Positions 10,560-21,257 of a stretch of 64,000 nt of DNA are shown here, piece after piece. Numbering within the stretch: position 1 is the first letter of the stretch; every line of letters begins with the position of its first letter. Position numbers and translations under genes: made by a program. The notes beneath the pieces were generated by a model. It worked only from the letters and a program-made list of their open reading frames with translations, was not told the origin of the DNA and did no database searches. The stretch is taken from NCBI GenBank assembly GCA_002794735.1, contig NBAZ01000001.1, positions 744,001 to 808,000 on the forward strand. Reading direction: 5' to 3'. The DNA is from Pyrrhoderma lamaoense. Lineage: Eukaryota; Basidiomycota; Agaricomycetes; Hymenochaetales; Hymenochaetaceae.

Positions 10560-12985
10560 GCGCGATAGATTGCGCAAGCGATCAGACGATGATGAAGCCA
10601 GCACATCCAGCTCGAAGAAGGTAAAGAAACCAGAACCGAGACAGCATAAAAAAGACACATACTCTGCTACAACTTGCGCACTGTGTACATGATGGAGAAG
10701 AATACGTGAAGATGGAATCCTTGACCTAGAGTACTCACTATTTTAGTCTTTCACGTCCGTCATATATATATGTTTATACTTTTTCAGGGGTTCCAGAAGC
10801 GATAAATTTTTATAAAACTGTTCTATCCAAGGACTGGTACGCCCCTACAATTCAAAAGAGGAAATATGGTACCAATAAAACTAGGTAGGACCTATCATGT
10901 AAAGCGGAGGCAAATGGGCCTGAGTTATTTTTACATACAATTGTAAGGTAAAAATTATACGTGGCTAGGGAAGCTGTTTCCTAGTATAAGTTAAATTAAT
11001 ACCAATAAAAATCTCACATATACAGAGTGAGAATCAGATTATGGTGGAGATGAGGACGTGTCTGCTCCAAACCGTGAATGGAAGGCTTCGGAAAAAGCAA
11101 GGCCAAAGAAGATTACTACCCCAATTCTACCAGATGAAAACCAGGAATTGAATGCAAAATCAACAATAGCCAGTATTGATATTAATTCTATTGTTGCTAA
11201 AATGTTCTGTAGGCTCATATACAATAGGGCAAAAGAAAAAATATCCTTTTTGTCTCCAACGTGGTGAGCGTGTACAGCTTTATCGAGTCTGCTTTGTCGT
11301 CAGCGTATTGTGACGCAAATAAGCTACCTATAGGTTGATCTTCGAAATTCGTTTATATGAGATAAACTCGATCAAATCCCCAGAAGGTGATTAAAGGAAA
11401 CTATTTCAGATCAGTTCTTTGCTCTTGAGGTGAAGTGAAACTTAGTAATAGACCTCTGGGTTCGCTATTCTAAACTCGCCTCATCTTTTCCTCGTGTTGG
11501 TGCCTATCGGAAATAATAGAAGATTCAACTGTAAGCCGCTCAAATTGATGGGCTTGAATAAGCCTGTACACAGCCAAGTGACTCTTTTGAGGAAAGAAGG
11601 CTATCACTTGACCTCCAATTTTCAAAATCAAATCTCATGTGCCTGGACTGCGTATGAAGTCATTCCTCATTAGCACCATACAACATCTTGAAAAGAGATC
11701 TCCTTTTTCCATTCACTTTTTGCACATTGGCGTCCTGGGTCTTTTAATCGCCCTACGATTTCAGGACTTGGGACTTATTGATGCCTTGGTAAATTTGGAA
11801 GTAGCACATAGATTATTGGAAAGATGGTATACAAAGACGATAATATCAATCCTTTAATGCATGTTTTAGAGACGAATCGAACTGTTTCGCGCGAGAGCAT
11901 AATATTTGGAAAGTTATACTAAGAGCACAAGTGAAGCAGAGAAAAGCTATAATCAGCTTTCTCTATAGTTTTTTAGGGTCAGGCTGTCCATCTTCTTCCT
12001 ATTTTAGATTCCCTAGCAAAATTAGTTCTACACTTTTGATATAGTAGATCATAGGACTTTGAAAGTGTGAACTGGGCATAGGTCAAATTTGATGGAAGGT
12101 CTGGGATTCTGATGTTACTTCGGCATGAATCACATTCTTTAAACTTTGCGGGTATTATTTAGTTTTGTTTCTGATCCTCTGCCACTAATTATTTGTTTTT
12201 ATGAGTAAATTGAGACGGGTGTACGTATTGCCCCTCCTGAAGCACCAACCAACGATAAAATGGTCAGCGCTTTCCCATCAGAGGTATATTCGTCCATTCA
12301 AAGGGTTCAGATCCGGGAAAGGCGTTTGTTTTGCAGATATACAATGTACGTTCAGAAGCGTCATATCATTTTCATGACGACTTAGGGGCATTCGCGCAGT
12401 TTATTGCCATGGTAAGGTATCGAGTCTAAGCCTTTGCAATAAGATACATTTCTCCTATCTATTCGCTACAAGGTGTCCTTCTCTTTGCTGCAAGAACAAG
12501 CACGTCGTAAGCCTGGGAAAGGGTCAGTTAGTTTCCCTCAATGACATCACCTCTAGCACTAGCGAGAACATAGGCGTCCTGCTCTTGTGAATTTGCTGCA
12601 TCACCCATTACGATCTAGTGAATTGCATCAGCCACGTGGATGAAGGCTGTTAACGTGTGGGAATGCTGAGAGTTAAGACTTCAAAGCTTTGAAAGATGCT
12701 CTTCTTTTCGATTGCACCAGAAAGACGAAAAGCCCTTGAAGAAAGGGCAACAGAGGTCTTTGGGAATTCAGCCGGGGGATGGCAAGACGCTAGACAGGTC
12801 TTCTGAAACGAGGAACTTAATGGAAGTATGGTATTAAAGAAGAGGAGTAGATCGTCGAAGCAGGATTGGGATATAACGAGGTAAGTCTAGAGTTCGGGGA
12901 GCTTACCGCATTACGATCATCTAGAATGTTGTGTAACGGTATAGGTTGATGTAAAATACCTGTTGATAGTGACGATAGAGCATTG
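10560..12985 (+). pseudogene. Decayed tandem copy of the PARP gene
   Basis: Blocks in the same order and strand as the intact PARP gene reappear without any open chain. They are: a charged Ser/Lys tail near 10572-10640; the end of WGR near 10795-10875, with the TATACGTGGCTAG counterpart at 10957; the regulatory domain near 11035-11330 (FIESALSSAY.DANKLP against FIDAALSSMNYDANKLP); HVPGLRMKSF...STIQHLEK near 11635-11705; LIDALVNLEVAH near 11770; RIAPPEAPTN near 12230; WQDAR near 12780; and DVKYLLIVTIEH near 12950-12983, matching the PARP C-terminus. Intron remnants lie between the blocks, including the one after the regulatory-domain start. This points to a DNA-level tandem duplication rather than a retrocopy. 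Frames are broken repeatedly and the catalytic core motifs are mostly lost. Confidence 0.85.
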
Positions 12986-13195
12986 GATCCTCAATGATAT
13001 CCAACGCAATAACCATGAACTTTGAACCATAAAGTGTAAGACTCCTTAATCGTCACCTCTGTCCTAAACGATGGCATTAGGGAAATTCTGTCGTGATGTT
13101 ATACAAATACATTGAATAAAGAGTAGCGTATCCTGACATATCCTGTGAGTTTTGTAAAAAAAAAAGCACAAACGGTGATGAGAGAAAAAATGGTT

Positions 13196-15171
13196 TCAAT
13201 CTGTCCGTTGACGCTTTCCTCTTCTGCTTTCATCCGGGGAGCGTTCTCGTTCTGTTGAATGCCATCTGGGAGACTCACGCACTCGATAGTCATTACGTTC
13301 GTGACGACGTGGAGATCTTGAACGAGAGCGAGGAGCATTTTTCCTATCATAGCTGTCTCGATTGTCTCGCCTTCGAGAGTATTTATCATCGTCCTGTCTT
13401 CTGTCGAAGTACCTATCCCGGCTTGAAGTTCTCCCATCTCTGCTCCTGGGCCTTCTACGACCCTTTGTGTTCGACTCTAATGACCCATCTTTCTCTCTGG
13501 TATTATATAGGTCTGAGTCTAAACTAGCCCTGCCTCTGTAGCTCGCGCCGTCGGTACCATTACTGCCACGATCCCGGTCGGCATGAGAACGGAATCTATC
13601 ACCTTCTTTCTCCCGACCTTTATCTCTGTCGGCATCCCTAGTTCTATTTTTATTTGATTCCTGAGTAGTATTATTTGAGCCAGTGATTGGAAGGCGGGGA
13701 CAGTCTATACAGATCAATTACGGAGAGAAAAACTTCATAAGTATTTAACATTGACAGCCAAAAGAAGGTGACCCGACCTTTCTTCAGATGAGGACCACCA
13801 CAATTGAAGCAACCACTTTCAAATCCCCCAGACTTCCCTCCTGTCATTCCAGGTTTTAAAGAGGCACCTCCAAATCCGCCATTACCAACCGTAGTATCTT
13901 GGTCCATTAGATGCGTATATTTTGTCCGCCCGCGTTTCCCAAAATCTCGGACCTGCATCACCTTAGGCAGTATTGATACATCCACAGTGCTTGTTGTTGC
14001 TTTTGTAAAGTCGTGTTTCTTGAGAATGTCAAGGTCTTGGTGGAATGCACCCTTGTGCCAGTATTTCTGTAAGAATTTCTGCGACCCTTTCGGTTTTGCG
14101 TCACGGGTATTTTTAGCATGTTCAAGATCTTCAGCTAGTCTTTGTGCTTCTGGAAGAGCTCGGCGCCGTTCTATCTCTTCGCGTTCGAGTTCACGGGCCG
14201 CTTGCGCTTCTTTGTCTCTCTTGATTCTACTCAATTCACGTAGACGCCAAGCTTCAAATTCAGCATCAGGATCGAGTCCATCTGTATCATCAACGTCAGG
14301 GACCTCTTTCTCCTTTTCTTCTTTACAATGTAGTTAGTATGGGCCTAAAGTTGGAAGTGGTGCACAAGTAACTTACTTTCTAATAACTCTCGTTTGATGC
14401 TTTCCGCAACTAAATCATGGCTTTCTTTCCTTCTTTCCTCTTCCTCAACACGCTTACGTTCCAATGCCTTCTCGGTGTCTTGTTCTTCCTCTTCACGTTC
14501 TTGAATGGTGATGCGACCACGCCTTATGTGTTGTTAGCAATGGGGCTGTGCATGATATGTTGTATTGACATACTTGGGTACAAAAACAGGCCTGAAAGCT
14601 GGCTTTGGAGGTTCCTCCTCTTCTTCCGATTCTTCTTCAGAGTCATATTCGCTTGACTGCGTTGGTTGTAGTTAGAAAATGTGATAATGAGACATACTCA
14701 GAGAAATTCACCTCATCTGACTCTACTTTTGCTTGTGCCGCGGGTGTCTCTTCATCCCCATCTTCCGATTCTTCTTCCGACTCCTCTTATTTGGACATTA
14801 GAAGCTTATTGGTAAAGTTAGTTGCTAGATATACCTTCCATTGCAGTTCGACCAGATTCCTCTCTGCCACCCACGATAACTTTTCCTTCTTTAATATCTA
14901 CGTCTTTTAGAGCTATGCTCATTTTCCCTGTTGCTTTTTGTTTTATTTGAAAAGGTTGTCCTCCATCATCTTCACCTTCGGCATCTTCATCTCCTTCTAC
15001 TGCTGCAAGAGGCGTATCCTCCTCCTCCTCCTCTTGTTCTGGGGCTTCCCCCAGTTCATCTTCGTCCTCAGATTCAGATAATTCTGTAACACCTTTTGGT
15101 GCTTTCCCTCGCCAATAACGAGCCACGGGACGGGCGGGTCGAGGAGCCTGCTTTCTGGCTACCGCCGACAT
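13196..15171 (-). CDS. MFAP1-family spliceosomal protein with zinc knuckle and RS-like tail
   Basis: Component of the spliceosomal tri-snRNP/B complex in organisms where the family has been studied. Six exons (15171-14835, 14785-14712, 14656-14574, 14522-14377, 14320-13778, 13704-13196) give 563 residues with all phases consistent. The N-terminus is acidic (glutamate runs). A coiled, charged middle (ERKRVEEEERRKESHD) leads into the conserved MFAP1 C-terminal domain (FLQKYWHKGAFHQDLD, ILPKVMQVRDFGKRGRTKYT, LMDQDTT). A CX2CX3HX4C knuckle (CFNCGGPHLKKDC) is interrupted by the last intron, whose splice restores it. The final 150 residues are Arg/Ser/Asp-rich (RSRSRSPRRHER), unlike animal MFAP1, which ends soon after the domain. 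No frame break is seen. Confidence 0.9.
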
Positions 15172-15353
15172 TGTTAAGTTGAGTAGTTGAGGTGAGGTAT
15201 GGACAAGTTGTGACCGGGGACTAATTTCAGGAATTAATTATGAAGAAGTTTCGAAATAGAATTTCCAACAACGTGACCACTTAACCTTGGTGACGCGTCG
15301 CGTATATTTGCATCTACTGTGCTAGTATTGATTGCTCTTTATACTTATCCGCC
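15172..15353. promoter_or_regulatory. Divergent promoter of MFAP1-like gene and UMP1
   Basis: 182 bp separate the two divergent start codons. GACGCGTCGCG at 15292-15302 contains an ACGCGT core and recurs almost exactly in the POLA2/NIC96 divergent promoter. Confidence 0.5.
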
Positions 15354-16006
15354 ATGGTGAGTGCTTATAGTGGCATATAGGTAGGCCGTAAATAATAATT
15401 CATACATATAGTCATCATACAGCCTTGTTCCGAGCTCAGAGACAAAGACTGCTTCCATACAGGACACTTCTAATAGTTTCGGACTTCATGATACTCTCCA
15501 GTATGGCCTACGAAACCTTGCAACGGAAGCTAGTGCACAAAGTGCTTTGAAACATAGACTTGACAATGTCAGTAACGGTATTTCATATAAGAAACTGAGA
15601 AATACTAATCTGTTCTCGTTTTTCACAGTGGGAGGAGACCCAGGACAATCTCAAACTTACTATGCAGCGAAACTTATATGGGATCCATGCTCCAGTACGC
15701 CTGGCAATGGAAAGGAAAATCGTGTCCACCGTAAGCTACTATGACTACAATATATAACCTACTGCAATATACATACTCTTCTCTTCTTTGACTCAGAACT
15801 TCCACATGCCAGCTATGCGACAGTCAACTCTCCATCTCGATATCTTAATGGGTAGAGATGAAAGTCTAGATGTCTGCGATATATTTGAAGGCGAGTTGAC
15901 TTCATGTTGTGTCAAACTATCACTAAGTACGTTAACTTCAACAGGGAGGGAGGTACCGCCACCAATGGATATCCATGGTGATATGGAACGCAAACTACGC
16001 TTGTGA
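15354..16006 (+). CDS. UMP1: Proteasome maturation factor Ump1/POMP
   Basis: Chaperone of 20S proteasome assembly, degraded when the particle matures. Five exons (15354-15356, 15412-15567, 15629-15730, 15797-15890, 15945-16006) give 138 residues. The first coding exon is only the ATG. Family motifs are clear: SFGLHDTLQYGLRNLA, WEETQDNLKLTMQRNLYG, HAPVRLAMERKIV, MPAMRQSTLHLDILMGRDE and the terminal MDIHGDMERKLRL. The last intron (15891-15944, 54 bp) starts with GCGAGT instead of GT; the phase and the conserved protein on both sides require it. Frame intact, and length matches the family. Confidence 0.95.
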
Positions 16007-16226
16007 ATCTAATTCCAATGTACATTCATAGCAAATAATGCAATCAGATTAAAGTCATTGTATCCATGAAGAACCCGGGAAGTTCCATAAAGTAACTAAC
16101 AATTGTAGGATATCATATGCATAAGTATTATTGGCATCATAAATATACAACAAAGATACCTGAACATGCGTGCCTGTGTACAGCATTACAGTAACACATC
16201 TAATCACTTAGTTATCTCCTGTCTCA

Positions 16227-18491
16227 TTATTCCTCGCCATTCTCATCAAACAAGTACTTCCCATATACAGGCCTCCAAGCTCCTTCGGTTACACGTCTTC
16301 TCACTTCGTCTATACTCCACCCTTGCACTTCTTTCCGTGCTAATCCCTCCTCTATTGCACGTTCAGCCACGGCCACAGCAACTTCAACATTAACATCTGG
16401 AGCGTCTGCGAAATCAGGCAAGAGTGCACTATCTGGATTGGCCAACGCAGGTGATAATGACGCAAGCCGCTGTGCTCCAGCAATGATCATGCCATCTGAA
16501 AGAGCGCGGGCACCGGAGACTATTGCACCAAGCCCAAGCCCTGGGTAGATGAGTGCATCTAAGAGAGATGTTAATAGGACTAGACACTTTTCATGAAAGC
16601 AAAACCAATCATACTGTTGCATTCAGCAATACTGGTTATACAAGTTAAGTTTTGCATCTCAAAGTCAATAGATAAACATACACGTATTCCTTTCCATCTG
16701 GCATTTTTGCCGGGGGGAACGGACTTCCCGTAGCAATCAGCGCTCGACCATCCGTCCATTCGTTTGCCTTGTGAGGATGCACCTCATGTAACCGACTTGG
16801 GTTACTCAAGGGAATATGATAGGTCTGTCAACGTGCTGTGCCATTGTCCGTATAACCTCTTCTGTGAACGCTCCAGCAACAGTAGAAGTCCCGATCAGTA
16901 CAGTGGGATGAACGGCCTTCACTACTTCCAGTAGACCGAATGAACCATACTCATTGAGTTTCAGTTCTTGAAGGCTTCTGTACTCAATTTCTGCCCAGCT
17001 ACTGTCTTCACGCACGAAAGCTTCTGTACCTTCCCTTATACGTTCCCTTCCCAAGCTACGTTTAACTAATCCAAACCTGTCGATGAGCCAAAACTTTGAG
17101 TTTGCTTCAGATTCGGAGATCCCATCTGTTGCCACCATTGCGTCTCGCAGCTGGTGCGCGATTCCAAGTCCGGCGGATCCTGCACCAAAGATGACAATAC
17201 GCTGGTCTGCAAGTCTGCTCTTTGTAACACCTACGGCGGACATCAGGCTGCTAGGGTAACTGCTCCTGTTCCCTGCCTACACTCGGCCACATTAAGTAAG
17301 AACCTATAGGATATAATTAGAACAAAGACAACGTACACATCATCATTGAACACTGCGTGTTTATCTCGATACAGACTCAAAAGACGTTGAGCGTTTGAAA
17401 CTCCGAAGTCTTCAAAATGAAGGAGACTTCTAGGCAGATGCTTCCTTACAAGCTGGACAAATCTAGTAGAATAAAGAAGTTGAGTGCACTGAAATGCAAA
17501 GAAGCTGTGTTACCAACTTATCAATAAAGGCATCATATTCCGCTCCCCGCACCCTTTCATGTTGCCAGCCCTGAATATGATATAAGTAAGAGTGATCGCT
17601 AAACATAATTTAAAGGGACTTACAACATACAAAGGATCTTCCAGGAGTTCCTTATTATTCGTACCTACATCTAAAGTTACAGGAAGAGCTTTACCAGGAT
17701 CAACACCACCGATAAGACTACAAAAGAAATCAGTTTGAGGCTATGAAGATGGTAGATAGAGGATAATCATACGTATGAACAACTGCCTTCGCAGTTGATA
17801 TCTAGATAAGTTGTCAGACAATTACAGTGGAATCCATCTTAAGATAGAAGCTTACACCTATGCCCTATAATTAGCACTGATTAACGCATACGTCTATTTT
17901 GTTTTGTTGCTACAATCACTCACCCCTACACCCTGGTCCCCAATACCAAGAATCGCCTCGGCATCCGAGCATACAACCAGGTCAATATCCCGCCCCCTGA
18001 TCTGTTCAAGGAAGTCTTCCTCCATGGAGTCCACATTTGCAAAGGTCAGGTATAAGCCCTCGCTCCTTCTGAACAAATGTGAATACTGGGCAATCGCGTC
18101 TGCCTATATCACCACAGTAGCGTCAGTATGGATTTCAGAGACTCCTAATTACTGGAATGGGTGCAATTTTTAAACGACTAACTTCTGTAGGTGTATAGAT
18201 TATAGGCATCAGTTCCCTCAAGTTCCTTGATAGCATAGCATAGTATAGAACTAGATTTTGCTCCTTGAGACTTTGCAAGAAAGCATTCTTCTGCAAGTCA
18301 CTTGTTTGAGCTTCGAGCTGTATTGTTGCTCGAGCACATTGTTGATCGAGAGAATTAACAGTGTAAGGCAAGCGTCCGGTCAATCCAAATTGAACTCTTT
18401 CTTCAACAGTAAATGCAGTTCCTTTGTTCCAACGAGGATGAGATAACAAAGAAGAACCACGTAGACGAATCCTATAAACTGGATCGCCCAT
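16227..18491 (-). CDS. NAD(P)-dependent malic enzyme
   Basis: Oxidative decarboxylation of malate to pyruvate. Motifs run in order from the ATG at 18491: [48 protein letters not shown] (malic N-domain), [38 protein letters not shown] and VFNDDVQGTG. The NAD-binding domain follows ([17 protein letters not shown]), then [26 protein letters not shown] and the C-terminal [14 protein letters not shown] helix, ending at 16227. At least seven introns split it. Near 17247-17252 the frame breaks in the VTLAALMSAVG segment, where one base of a C run appears missing. Subcellular location is not clear; no obvious mitochondrial presequence is seen at the chosen start. Confidence 0.92.
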
Positions 18492-19046
18492 TGCAGATGA
18501 TAACAGTATGAAAGGTCTTTGGTCAATGACCCGAATAATCTGCCAGTATTTTATGGGGTTTTGAGCAAGAAAATACGGAGATACTCGGAGTGAAGACGAT
18601 ATAGATAGAGTCGAGTGTTAGAGATAGGAGGTCCACAGCATTTCGGTCCATATATATATTAAGTATATTTGTTACTTTATGGTGATAAAGATCAATGACG
18701 ATATTGTATTTATAGCTCCGTGACATCAGCGGCGGATAGCCGGTGTTCCTTGAGAAATTTATAGAAACTGAATCAATGGTAAATAACAACTATCATAATA
18801 CATCGATTACACGTGTGTGCGCACAAAAAGTAGTGATATAAAAAACTATGCAAACAACAAATGTGACAAAATAGAAATTAAGCATCATAAATCCACGATC
18901 TCCCAACTCATCGCCCTACTGAGATTCTCTCGAGAAGTATCCGGCATAGTGAGTAGCGCATACCTTCCTTTTGACAGGAACGATGGATTTATAGCCCAAG
19001 TAGAGTCTACAAGCTATGATATAGTATTTGTTAACTGTTGATATAA
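18492..19046. other. Intergenic, malic enzyme promoter and POLA2 3' side
   Basis: AT-rich, no coding sequence seen. CACGTG occurs at 18810-18815, 319 bp upstream of the malic enzyme start. Confidence 0.5.
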
Positions 19047-21069
19047 TTAGTATCGGTTTCCTCTTTCACATACTTTCTTGAATTGTTTGAATTTGCTCGG
19101 AAGGAAGAGGACATCTGGTGCGTATTCCTCCGACCCAGGATCCAGTCTTAATCCTGCAGAATGGGAGACATCAAGATTTACGTCCGATGAAAGTTCGACT
19201 GGTACAGGGAAAATAGGATAGAAACTATTGAGGAGTTTTGTTACCACCTGCACATGTGGTAGATCAAGAGCCGAGTACGTACCTTCTTTGAACCAAAAGA
19301 TGCTTACACATATTCGTCCAAAGATCAGGATTAGATGTTTCTGGTGACGTAGATGGTAAAGCGTCGACTAAGATGCCCCGCTGTGTGAATTCCTTGTTAC
19401 GCATATGTAGTAAAACATCGACAGAAGTACTGCCAAAAGTGACACCATTAATTGAAAACCGACAAGGATTAGGTATTGTCCGTATATTTCTCCTGTTTTC
19501 CTGTCGCAGGGGCAATGTGATGTAAGCAAATACTTCAGCAGTTGGGGCTCGGTACAACTCACAAATCTATTTACTATCTCAAGCTCGCATTGCGGAAATA
19601 CAGGATGGTCGCTCAAGATGTCCCTGACGCTAGGCTGAATGAGAACAATTGTACCTCTTGAAGTCTCAAGGAATTTGTCGATTGGCTTCCTAAAGTGTTC
19701 TTCAAATAGTTCCTCTGGAAGTTGCTCGAGGTTTCCACTTTTAACAAGGGGGTGCATAGCATCAACAAACGGCCCGAGCTAAATATATCGTATCAGCAGG
19801 TATCGGATATTGTCGTGTTAGATAACATACCAATAGTAAGACAGAAGGCTTTAATACCGACATCTTGGTTAAAAAGGTCTTGAAGTCCGAAAAATCTAAG
19901 AAATTCTCCATAGTGTCTGGTTTTCGTTCTGAAGAGTATGGACCGCAAGTCATAGCCAAGGTAAATCCTTTGTGATGTGCTCGTTCGGGGAGACTTCTAA
20001 AGCCGGTACCTGTTGGGACTCTAATGAGATTTTACGCAAAGAATATATAATGCAATATTTACACCCAATATCTCGTCTACAACAAACGATCCTCCCCCAC
20101 CATTTCTCCCTTTTAACGCGACTATTTCACCTGGGAATAAGGTGATACTGTTTACTCCTTGAGTCATCCCGCGCAGTTTGACCGTTGGGCTGAAATGTAG
20201 TGGGACACGAGATCCTGATCCGCCCATGCGAGAGGATTCTAAGAAAATGGATCCCTCAACCAGCTTTGCAGAATGATTTTCTGCATCCCCACAAATTCGA
20301 CCAACAACGATGACATCCTCCTGGGTTGTGTTAGCAAGTAAGCTGGCTCTACAAGTCTCTATGATTTACCTCCGAGGAAGAAGATGGATCACCAAGCTCT
20401 ATATCGTCTAAATGTCTGCGGATAATCTCGCTGAATTCATCTATCCGCTCGTCAAGAACTAAAGAGATTCAGTATATAATACAACGCAGAGATAACCAGT
20501 GGGATACCTTCGCTCCTTTCGGATATCTTTTCATACATATATCGGACTAAGGAAGTGCTCAGTGAGAACCTATGTCTAGGTGTTTCTGACGCTTACATCT
20601 ACGTGTTTCTCTATCATTTTCTGAAGGACCCTTGAAGTCAGCTCCCAGTTGCACACTTTTCACGGGCTGAGAAATTATTTTCGTGGGACCGTTGACGTTT
20701 CTGCGAAGCATAGTGTTTATTGCAGCCCCCTTATAGATGGCATCGTTTCGTCGTTGCTGTTCTTTAGCGCGTTTTGCATTGAGAGTAGTTATGAGCTCTC
20801 TTTTGACAGATTCAACATCTTCAGCATTTAATTCACGAGATTCTCCCCCAAGACGGTTTAAGCTATTGAACCTCTTTGCTTCAATTTTGTAACCGAAATC
20901 TTCAGCACTTATATTGTAGTTTTCGCAGATAGAGATACCTGCGAGTAACGAATGTAAGTATGTTTAAGTTGTGCGTACTAATGGAGTTCATACATTCTGT
21001 AAGTAGCTTCTCGTGATCCGATAGCTCTGGTAGTTTGTTCAGAAGTTCCTGTCGAATCTTACTCGTCAT
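19047..21069 (-). CDS. POL12: DNA polymerase alpha subunit B (POLA2/Pol12)
   Basis: Regulatory B subunit of the polymerase alpha-primase complex that primes DNA replication in the nucleus. The N-terminal helical domain runs from MTSKIRQELLNKLPEL. A linker contains IISQPVKSVQLG. The OB-fold core shows GSRVPLHFSPTVKLRGM and LFPGEIVALKGRNGGGG. The inactive phosphoesterase-like domain shows LAMTCGPYSSE, GPFVDAMHPLV, TIVLIQPSVRDILSDHPVFPQ, NPCRFSINGVTFGSTSVDVL and HSAGLRLDPGSEEYAPDVLFLPSKFK at the C-terminus. Introns are short and phases join well; for example the segment after HPVFPQCELEI splices to a block containing IPNPCRF. The promoter carries two ACGCGT elements close to the start codon. Confidence 0.92.
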
Positions 21070-21257
21070 GGTGTGCTCCAGTAAATTAACATCTTAAGAC
21101 GCGTCGCGCATATTCTAAGATGTCGCGTACAACGTCACGCGTGACATAAACTAGAGCGCGCCTGGCAACATTTGTGAACTCTTGAAGATTGGTTGTAGTG
21201 GTTGTCAGTGCTCAAGATTCTAGCTTGAGCATCATTCTGTTACATTCATCTGAAAAA
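21070..21257. promoter_or_regulatory. Divergent POLA2/NIC96 promoter with two ACGCGT (MCB-like) sites
   Basis: 188 bp between divergent start codons. ACGCGT is present at 21099-21104, in a GACGCGTCGCG context, and at 21137-21142, within the palindrome GTCACGCGTGAC. In yeasts ACGCGT is the MBF site of S-phase genes including polymerase alpha subunits; here this is inferred from sequence only. Confidence 0.55.

Noticed and set aside
10380..10560. First exon of the PARP copy upstream of 10560
   Set aside because: No stretch comparable to the PARP N-terminus could be recognised. The boundary of the decayed copy is therefore left at the first clear block.
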